NCBI GenBank assembly: GCA_963753545.1
Contig: CAVWCQ010000008.1
Coordinates: 2,976,001-3,040,000 of the forward strand
Reading direction: 5' to 3'
DNA: 64,000 bases
Origin: CAVWCQ01 sp963753545
GTDB lineage: Bacteria > Chloroflexota > Anaerolineae > Aggregatilineales > Aggregatilineaceae
The position numbers were made by a program, and so were the translations under genes. Below the pieces are notes generated by a model. It did no database searches. It saw only the letters and a list, made by a program, of their open reading frames with translations, and had not been told where the DNA came from. Shown in pieces: positions 57,773 through 64,000 of this stretch (positions are counted from its first letter, which is position 1; the number at the start of each line of letters is the position of its first letter).

Positions 57773-59892
57773 GATTTTCGACAACCGCTTCGATACAGTT
57801 GACAAGTTCAATAGGCTGAAAACCGGCCTGTTTGGTGACTGTGATATTGCCTTGAACAAGGGGCACTATCGTATCCACCATTCCGCGCGCGGACACGGCT
57901 ATCACAGGAATATTTTTCAGAACCGGTATCCGCTTTCATCTGCTGCATCAGCATCAACCCGTCCAGATCGGGCATCATAATATCAGTGATGACCACATCT
58001 GGTTTGTCCTGCCGCATGCATTGCAATCCGTTCAGTCCGCTTGATGCCAGTTGAACGTTGTATTCGGCTGAACTTGTTTGTAAAAAGCGGCTGATCATTC
58101 TTAAAATGTCGCGGTCATCGTCAATCACCAATATCGTTCGAACAGGCGGCTCCAGGCGTTTTAAGGCGTTGAGAAGAGCTTGGCGCGAAATGGGCTTGAC
58201 CAGGTAGTCGGCTAACCCCAGTGCCTGGATAACACGCTTACTGCTGGGCATGGGGCACTTAATAAGAGTGATCTCCGGGCTAACGGTGAGCAGGTGTTCT
58301 TCCAGTTGAGCCGTATCCGTGTTTTGGTCACAGATCACCGCCAGCGGCCTCAGAGTGGATATCTGCTGCACAGCCTCAGCCAGGCTACGCGCCTCAGCAA
58401 CCGGATGTTTGCGGATATAGCCCCGGAACAACTGGATAATTGCGGGATCTTCATCCCAGATGATGCTGTGCCGAACCTGTTTGGTTTCTTCTTTCGGCGA
58501 AGGGCCAGAAGTGGGAACCGCGAAATAACTGCTTGTATCGGCAAGCGGTAAAGTAAAAGAAAATGTGCTGCCCTTACCGGGAATTCCCTCACTTTCGACC
58601 CATATCCTGCCCTGGTGAAGTGATACAAACTGCCGGCTGAGTGCCAATCCCAACCCGGTTCCTCCCTTTGTCGCAGACAGTTGGCGTTCTATCTGGTAAA
58701 ACTCTTCAAAGACGCGGTCTTGTTTGTCAGATGAGATGCCTAATCCGGTATCAATCACGCTGATGGTGAGATGTTTTTCGTCACAGGCTGCCCGCAGGGT
58801 AACAGATCCTGCATCTGTAAAGCGGGCCGCATTTGCCAGCAGATTGAGGATCACCTGCCGAATCCGTACCCGGTCCATGCGAATAACCGGGAGGTGAGGA
58901 GAAACATCCACAAAAAATCTCAGCTTCTTGTTTTCAATGAGGCTTCTGGCAATCTGTATTGCCTCTTCAATGACCACCCGCGCATCGATATCTTCTTTGA
59001 TAATGGCTAATTGGGCCGCCTCTAGCTGCGAGATGTCAAGAATATCATTGATCAGGCTTTGCAGGTGTTTCGCATTGCGGTAGATAGCCTGGATATCCGC
59101 CCGGTAAGCAGATGGCAGCGGAACCCCATACGTTTCCGGCGCGGTTGCGATTAGTTCACTAAAGCCGACGATGAGATTGATAGGAGTTCGCAGTTCGTGG
59201 CTGACGTTTGCGGCAAATTGAGCTTTGAGCTGGCGCGCCTCCTCAGCAACGTTGCGCGCGTGGCGCAGCTGGATATTGAGGCGCTGTAAGCTGTCTTGTG
59301 ATGTCTGCAAGACCTGGGTCAACCGGGCCAGTTCAGCTCGCTGATCCCTGGCGCGCTTCATCTGCTCTACCGCATATTCCTGATAATGGTAGGACGTATC
59401 AAACGCCTGGACGAGTCCCTGAAATGTACTGTAACTGGTTACCAGCCCTGTCCATGTCACCAGAATACTGCCCCACACGTGTTCCGCGGGACAGGGTGTC
59501 AAAAGGATGAACGCAGAACTGCCTATTGCAATGAGAACCTGCGTCAATAAATTGGTGAGGTTGCTGGCAATCAGCACCACAATCAGGAACAGGTAGTACC
59601 AGACAGCGTAATTGGCGGTTCTTGTCCCAACCATGATGGACAGCCAAAGCCCCAAAACGAGGGTGTAGCGGGCCAACATCAGATGTCTCTGGCTCAACCA
59701 AAAACTGAGCCCGCAAACCGCCATCACGCCAATCGCCAACATCATGAGTGGCCGGGGCACGTGGTCCGATACCGAGTTGCCAAAAATCATGGCGAACCAC
59801 ATAACCAGATAGACAATCGCTAAAACACGGTAAAGGGTATTTTTTTGAATATCAACCAGCAGATTGATTTCGCTTGGAGGCGTGGCATTCAT
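57747..59892 (-). CDS. Hybrid sensor histidine kinase with membrane input and two receiver-like domains, one 3' frameshift
   Basis: About 715 residues. Residues 20-165 hold about six helices with no extracellular domain; 170-225 is a coiled coil. HisKA has His232 in SHELRTP; the ATPase domain has NLLANAARF (N-box), DTGLGIS and GGTGLGLALS (G-boxes). A degenerate receiver (WDEDPAIIQLF, LVKPISR) and a complete receiver (ILVIDDDRDIL, phospho-acceptor Asp in VVITDIMMPDLDG) follow. A break near 57912 shifts the last ~55 residues; the corrected sequence IPVIAVSARGMVDT ends with a stop at 57747. It may pass phosphate to the adjacent receiver protein. Confidence 0.88.
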
Positions 59893-59925
59893 GTCAGCAA
59901 CCGTATTGGCTAGACGAGCAGAATT

Positions 59926-59978
59926 TTCCCCTAAAATGCACCCTTAAAGTTCAACTTTGAAGGAGTATTTTAGGGGAA
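59926..59978. repeat. Nested inverted repeat between xylanase and kinase genes
   Basis: TTCCCCTAAAAT (59926-59937) and ATTTTAGGGGAA (59967-59978) are perfect 12-bp inverted repeats. Within them AAAGTTCAACTTT (59946-59958) is a perfect 6-1-6 palindrome. The element fills most of the 129-base gap between two minus-strand genes. It may be a terminator of the xylanase transcript or an operator for the kinase gene. Confidence 0.6.
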
Positions 59979-60021
59979 CTTTAGTACCTGATTTTATGGT
60001 TTTAAGTGGTGCACATCTCTA

Positions 60022-61257
60022 TCATTTCAGGTCGATAGAGAAAGATGTCTCGCCTTTTTCGTCCAAACAGAAAATCGTTTTCTGGGAGGCATGCGAGAGT
60101 TCATACTCGCCAAGGAAACCCTCAAACGTGAACTGCCCTTTATTATCCGTCGTCATTTTTGTGGGAGGCAGCCACCATTCACCCTTCACCAGCTTGACCA
60201 GTTCATCATAGGCGGGCTTAGGCGAATGATCCTCGTGCAGCAAACCAGCCGGGGCATTAAGCCAGTGGCCGTCGGTCAAATCCCACCAGGTGATCGCTTG
60301 CACGGCGGGATGTGCCAGTAAGGTTTTGTAGTGTAAGACCGCTTCTTCCGCCTGCCGCTCCTCGCCTTCGGGGGTGCTGGGCCACTCGCTCACCTGGAAA
60401 TCATTCAGATCAACGATTTCAGGTGGCATAAGCTCTCCGGAGATGATCGTTGTTTCAGTAAAGTGAATCGGCAGATGGAAGCGTTCGAACCGTTCGAGGA
60501 TGCTTAGCGTCCGCTCGACCCCCCAATACCCCTGGTGCATGTGGGACTGAATGCCAATCACATCGATCTGGATGCCCGCCTCCAGACACCCCTCTACGAG
60601 GATGTCATAAGCAGGCGAAACGTCGAAGTCGTTCAATAACAGAACCGCCCCAGGATTGACCGCGCGTGTCGTCTCGAACATGGTCTTTAACAGCTTGATA
60701 CGCCCCAGTTCTTTGCACAGGCGTGTGATCCCGTTGTCGTAGCGGTCAAAAATGGGCATGATCACGGCCTCGTTAACGACATCCCACATATCAATCACGC
60801 CAGCAAAATCCGCCACATCCCGTTGAATACGAGCGATCTGGGCCTGAAGAATCTCCTGATTGTTCATGGTGAGCAGCCAGTCTGCCGTCAGGGTGTGCCA
60901 GCATAGGGGATGGCCTTTGATAACACACTGATGATCCATATACCAGCGCGCTGCCTTGAGAATACGCTGGGTTTGCGGCTGCCCGCGCTTTGGTTCAAAT
61001 CGTGCCCAATAAAACGGCAGAGTCGCTTGATTGCAGAGTTGTAAAAAGCGTTCATTACGCAGCTCGGCTTGTTCTTTTTCTTTTCCTGCCAGCTCGCCGT
61101 TAGCCAACGCGATGCTGCTCTCTCCCCAATTGCTCCCAAAGAGAAAGCGGTGCTTCTTCTGTTCGACCACGACATCCTGGTTGGCGACGGGTGCGCCCTT
61201 ATGATGCACAGTAACAGTCATCTTTGCCGTTCGATGTTGGCGAATAGCAGGGTCCAT
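60022..61257 (-). CDS. GH10 endo-beta-1,4-xylanase, without signal peptide
   Basis: 411 residues from ATG 61257. Acid/base Glu163 in DVVNEAVI and nucleophile Glu268 in HFTETTI are the GH10 pair; GHPLCWHTLTADWL and ITWWDLTDGHWL are conserved cleft segments. An N-terminal ~35-residue beta-strand stretch (KMTVTVHHKGAPVANQDVVVEQ) precedes the barrel and the C-terminal ~60 residues form a small beta extension. No signal peptide is visible, so it may be cytoplasmic and act on imported xylo-oligosaccharides. Divergent from the exported GH3. Confidence 0.93.
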   Translation of the reverse strand: MDPAIRQHRTAKMTVTVHHKGAPVANQDVVVEQKKHRFLFGSNWGESSIALANGELAGKEKEQAELRNERFLQLCNQATLPFYWARFEPKRGQPQTQRILKAARWYMDHQCVIKGHPLCWHTLTADWLLTMNNQEILQAQIARIQRDVADFAGVIDMWDVVNEAVIMPIFDRYDNGITRLCKELGRIKLLKTMFETTRAVNPGAVLLLNDFDVSPAYDILVEGCLEAGIQIDVIGIQSHMHQGYWGVERTLSILERFERFHLPIHFTETTIISGELMPPEIVDLNDFQVSEWPSTPEGEERQAEEAVLHYKTLLAHPAVQAITWWDLTDGHWLNAPAGLLHEDHSPKPAYDELVKLVKGEWWLPPTKMTTDNKGQFTFEGFLGEYELSHASQKTIFCLDEKGETSFSIDLK

Positions 61258-61401
61258 AAGTCTCAGTACTCTTTCTTCTAGGCTTATACTGGCCCTGATT
61301 CTTAGGCGAATTCCAGGCGAACGCAATTCAGACCGATTATGTTGCTATCCTCGAAATGGATGTATTATTCGGCAAGGACAGGCACATCAGCAGGAGGGGA
61401 C

Positions 61402-63717
61402 ATGAAGAACGAACATGACGGTGACAAAATCTCCCGTCGCGAATTTTTGATATTGGGACTGACGGCTGGCGCTGGCCTGGTCATTACCAGTTGTGGCGAT
61501 GATAAGGCCGCCTTGTCTTCGGCATCGCATGAACAACTGCCGACTTTCGACTTGACTCAGGGCACGCCAGTTTTCCTGGACCCGACGCGCCCCATCGAGG
61601 AACGGGTGGAGGACCTGGTCAGCCGGTTGAGCCTCGAAGAAAAGGTCGCGCAAATGGGAAGCGATGCGCCGCCCATCAGTCGCCTGGGAATTCCCCGCTA
61701 TAACTGGTGGAATGAAGCCCTGCATGGCGTTGGCCGGGCCGGAATCGCCACTGTTTTCCCTCAGGCGATTGGAATGGCGAGCACCTGGAACGCGGATTTG
61801 ATCCAGCAAACCGCTACGACGATTTCTGACGAAGGGCGCGCCAAATATCATGAAGCGATTCGGAACGGATTGCACGAGGTATATAAAGGACTCACATTCT
61901 GGAGTCCCAATATTAACATTTTCCGAGACCCGCGCTGGGGACGCGGACAAGAAACCTACGGCGAAGATCCTTATCTGACTTCCCGCCTCGGCGTTCGTTT
62001 TGTGCAAGGACTGCAGGGGGATGACCCAACCTATCTGAAAACGGTGGCAACCCCAAAACATTTCGCCGTCCATAGCGGCCCGGAATCATCCCGCCACTAC
62101 TTCGATGCCAAAGTCTCGCAGCGCGATCTGCTGATGACCTATCTTCCCGCGTTCAGGGCGTGTATTGTGGAAGGCAAAGCCTTTTCCATCATGGGCGCAT
62201 ACAACCGCGTCAATGGCGAAGCGTGTTGTGCCAGCCCAACGCTGCTGCAAAAGATTTTGCGCGAAGAGTGGGGCTTTGAGGGATACGTGGTTTCCGACTG
62301 CGGGGCCATTTACGATATTTACGCTAACCACGGCCTGGTCGATAGCCCTGCAGAGGCGGCGGCGCTGTCCGTTGAAAATGGCTGCGATCTGGAATGCTGC
62401 GGGACCTATGGCATTACCTGCAATTTTGGCGGACTGACAGAGGCGGCTAGCGAAGGGATCCTTTCTGAAGAAGCCATCACTCGCTCAGTGAAACGATTGT
62501 TTACAGCTCGTTTTAAGCTGGGAATGTTCGATCCTCCTGATCTCGTCCCTTATGCGCAGATACCTTACAGTATTGTCGATTCAGACGAACATCGCGCGCT
62601 AGCCCTGGAGGTTGCCCAACAATCGCTTGTCTTGCTCAAAAATCAGGATAATCTGCTGCCTCTTGATAAAAATGAGATTCATTCGATTGCGATCATAGGC
62701 CCCAATGCCAACGAAACACTGGTTCTGAGCGGCAATTATATGGGCACTGCCGCGGAGCCTATTTCCGTATTGGCAGGCATCCGTGCTGTTATTGCCGAAG
62801 GAACGGAAGTGAACTACGCCAAGGGCTGCGAGATTGTTGGCAATTCCGATGATGGATTTGCCGACGCAGTTGAAGCGGCTCAAAAATCACAGGTAGCCGT
62901 TTTGGTCATGGGGCTTTCGCAGCGCCTGGAAGGAGAAGAGGGCCAGCAGGAAGGAAACCCGTCTGGCATCGTCAGTTCAGGGGATCGCACCGCAACACTC
63001 AAACTGCCCCCTATCCAGGAAGAACTGATGCAGGCAATCTATGATACGGGAACGCCGATTATCCTGGTGCTGATGAACGGCAGCATGGTTTCCATTGAGT
63101 GGGCAAATGAAAATATTCCCGCCATTCTGGAAGCCTGGTATCCGGGGCAAGCCGGGGGATTGGCAGTAGCCAATGCTATCTTTGGTCTATACAATCCGGG
63201 TGGACGCTTGCCAGTCACCTTTTACAGGTCAAAATCGGACCTGCCCGGCTTCGATAATTACAGCATGGAAAATCGCACCTATCGTTACTTCACGGGCGAT
63301 CCACTCTATGCCTTCGGCTTCGGGCTGAGTTACACCACGTTTGCATACCGCAGCCTTCAAATCACACCGGAGACTGTCCCATCGGGCCAACCCGTAACGG
63401 TGCAGGTCGAGGTGGAAAATACAGGGCAGATCGCTGGCGATGAAGTTGTGGAACTTTATGTTCAGGATAAAGAAGCGTCGTTGCCTGTGCCGCAGCTTCA
63501 ATTGCAGGGTTTTACCCGCATTCACCTGGAATCGGGCGAGAAAAAGACAGTCGAATTCACGCTCACACCTGAGCAGATATCCTTCGCTGACGAGCAGGGA
63601 CAGTGGGTTTTGGAGCCCGGTGAGTTCAGAGTGTGGATCGGCGGCCAACAGCCGAATCTGAAATCAGACACGCAGCCGGATAATGTGGTTGAGGGGCGTT
63701 TTGTCGTCGAGGCCTGA
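61402..63717 (+). CDS. GH3 beta-xylosidase/glucosidase, TAT lipoprotein
   Basis: 771 residues, intact. ATG 61402 has AGGAGGGG seven bases upstream, so an earlier start at 61339 is unlikely. Twin-arginine SRREFLI (residues 11-17) and lipobox ITSC31 predict TAT export and lipid anchoring. GH3 features: NWWNEALHGVGRAG, WSPNINIFRDPRWGRGQETYGEDP, KHFAVHSGPESSRHYFD, nucleophile Asp299 in YVVSDCGA, then the sandwich domain (LLKNQDNLLPL) and fibronectin-III-like domain (YAFGFGLSYTTFAY). It shares most of these motifs with the GH3 at 7703-9822, which lacks the signal, giving an outside/inside pair. Confidence 0.94.
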   Translation: MKNEHDGDKISRREFLILGLTAGAGLVITSCGDDKAALSSASHEQLPTFDLTQGTPVFLDPTRPIEERVEDLVSRLSLEEKVAQMGSDAPPISRLGIPRYNWWNEALHGVGRAGIATVFPQAIGMASTWNADLIQQTATTISDEGRAKYHEAIRNGLHEVYKGLTFWSPNINIFRDPRWGRGQETYGEDPYLTSRLGVRFVQGLQGDDPTYLKTVATPKHFAVHSGPESSRHYFDAKVSQRDLLMTYLPAFRACIVEGKAFSIMGAYNRVNGEACCASPTLLQKILREEWGFEGYVVSDCGAIYDIYANHGLVDSPAEAAALSVENGCDLECCGTYGITCNFGGLTEAASEGILSEEAITRSVKRLFTARFKLGMFDPPDLVPYAQIPYSIVDSDEHRALALEVAQQSLVLLKNQDNLLPLDKNEIHSIAIIGPNANETLVLSGNYMGTAAEPISVLAGIRAVIAEGTEVNYAKGCEIVGNSDDGFADAVEAAQKSQVAVLVMGLSQRLEGEEGQQEGNPSGIVSSGDRTATLKLPPIQEELMQAIYDTGTPIILVLMNGSMVSIEWANENIPAILEAWYPGQAGGLAVANAIFGLYNPGGRLPVTFYRSKSDLPGFDNYSMENRTYRYFTGDPLYAFGFGLSYTTFAYRSLQITPETVPSGQPVTVQVEVENTGQIAGDEVVELYVQDKEASLPVPQLQLQGFTRIHLESGEKKTVEFTLTPEQISFADEQGQWVLEPGEFRVWIGGQQPNLKSDTQPDNVVEGRFVVEA

Positions 63718-63781
63718 TTGTTCAGGAAAACAGATCCGAGGGGTCGTTATGCACTCTCGATGAGGGCGAAATTTCAGCAAA

Positions 63782-63851
63782 TTGATCAGAAGTGGAGTCT
63801 TAAATGCCAAAAAACAGGGGAAAAAGAAGCATTTGGGCCATTTCTGATCAA
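63782..63851. repeat. 14-bp inverted repeat flanking an A-rich core
   Basis: TTGATCAGAAGTGG (63782-63795) and CCATTTCTGATCAA (63838-63851) are inverted with 13 of 14 matches and the odd pair G-T. An inner 6-bp dyad AAATGC (63802-63807) / GCATTT (63829-63834) is nested inside. It may be the GH3 transcript's terminator or a small mobile-type element. Beyond it, 63852-64000 holds no gene that I can support. Confidence 0.5.
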
Positions 63852-64000
63852 CTTTCATTATTTGCGATTGTATTACAGCAGCCGGAAATTCTTATAAGTT
63901 ACTCACTATTCGGTCTTTTTTTCCCGTAGCAATCAGCGACCCTATGTTTTTTGAGGGGGTGTTCAAACCATTTCCTAACATTGGCCTTCAGGCACCAAAT

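Noticed and set aside
1..64000. CRISPR array, tRNA or rRNA genes, insertion sequences
   Set aside because: No regular short repeats with spacers, no cloverleaf or rRNA sequence and no transposase-like frames were recognised on reading either strand.

Overview
The window reads as a carbohydrate-utilisation (glycan-degradation) region from a bacterium of the Chloroflexota (Anaerolineae-like) type. That assignment is inference. It rests on the mix of CUT1 and RbsA-type sugar transporters, the many uroporphyrinogen-decarboxylase-like (URO-D/MT2) paralogues in sugar loci, a TAT lipoprotein glycosidase, an AraR-type GntR regulator and a repeat whose antisense translation gives the common 'TAKNAESAK' artefact. 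No rRNA, tRNA, CRISPR array, transposase or phage gene was seen.

Layout. 1-6.7 kb (+): RbsA-type ATPase (5' partial), permease, a secreted binding protein with two near-identical tandem domains, and a fucose/arabinose-isomerase-like enzyme. 6.7-9.8 kb (-): GH3 glycosidase and a luciferase-like flavin oxidoreductase; just upstream lies a decayed fragment of a URO-D gene. 10.2-11.7 kb (+): FGGY sugar kinase. 11.7-13.8 kb (-): ADP-ribosylglycohydrolase-like fusion. 13.8-17.5 kb (-): a compact, terminator-bounded operon of two paralogous ferritin-like diiron proteins, a [2Fe-2S] ferredoxin and a TIM-barrel sugar isomerase/epimerase. 17.7-20.5 kb (-): MalG/MalF-type permeases, the MalF one with a large extra N-terminal membrane domain. 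20.7-26.0 kb (+), divergent from them: GH38 alpha-mannosidase, URO-D protein, TAT-exported binding protein. 26.1-33.1 kb: URO-D protein (-), GntR/AraR-type regulator (+), then a (-) operon of two URO-D proteins and a GH31 alpha-xylosidase. 33.3-36.9 kb (+): GH65 and a beta-helix protein. 36.9-37.4 kb: gene-free, with a perfect consensus promoter and a repeat element. 37.4-51.7 kb (-): an eight-gene operon (uncharacterised TIM-barrel hydrolase, binding protein, MalF, MalG with a ~330-residue insertion, spermidine-synthase-like membrane protein, GH2, alpha/alpha-barrel protein, GH35). 52.2 kb (+): LacI regulator. 53.3-56.4 kb (-): another binding protein/MalF/MalG set. 56.6-59.9 kb: convergent, overlapping response regulator and hybrid histidine kinase. 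60.0-63.7 kb: GH10 xylanase (-) and GH3 lipoprotein (+).

How it fits together. GH10, two GH3, GH31 (YicI-type), GH35, GH2, GH38 and GH65 point to breakdown of xylan, xyloglucan and mannan-type hemicellulose. Products enter through one RbsA-type and three CUT1 importers; the CUT1 sets carry no ATPase here, so a shared ATPase elsewhere is likely. The sugars are then processed by the isomerase and kinase. A recurring 12-bp operator (TTGT-N4-ACAA and relatives) overlaps or follows promoters at about 20.6, 27.2, 33.2 and 51.8 kb, suggesting the AraR-like protein at 27.3 kb coordinates most of the region. The most unusual part is the diiron/ferredoxin operon; together with four URO-D/MT2 proteins and a fifth, decayed copy it suggests one-carbon or oxidative chemistry on (perhaps O-methylated) sugars.

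Quality caveat. About thirty single-base frame breaks interrupt sixteen genes, while conserved motifs resume at once in the next frame; several lie in homopolymers. They look more like assembly errors than gene decay, and those genes are annotated as whole spans.
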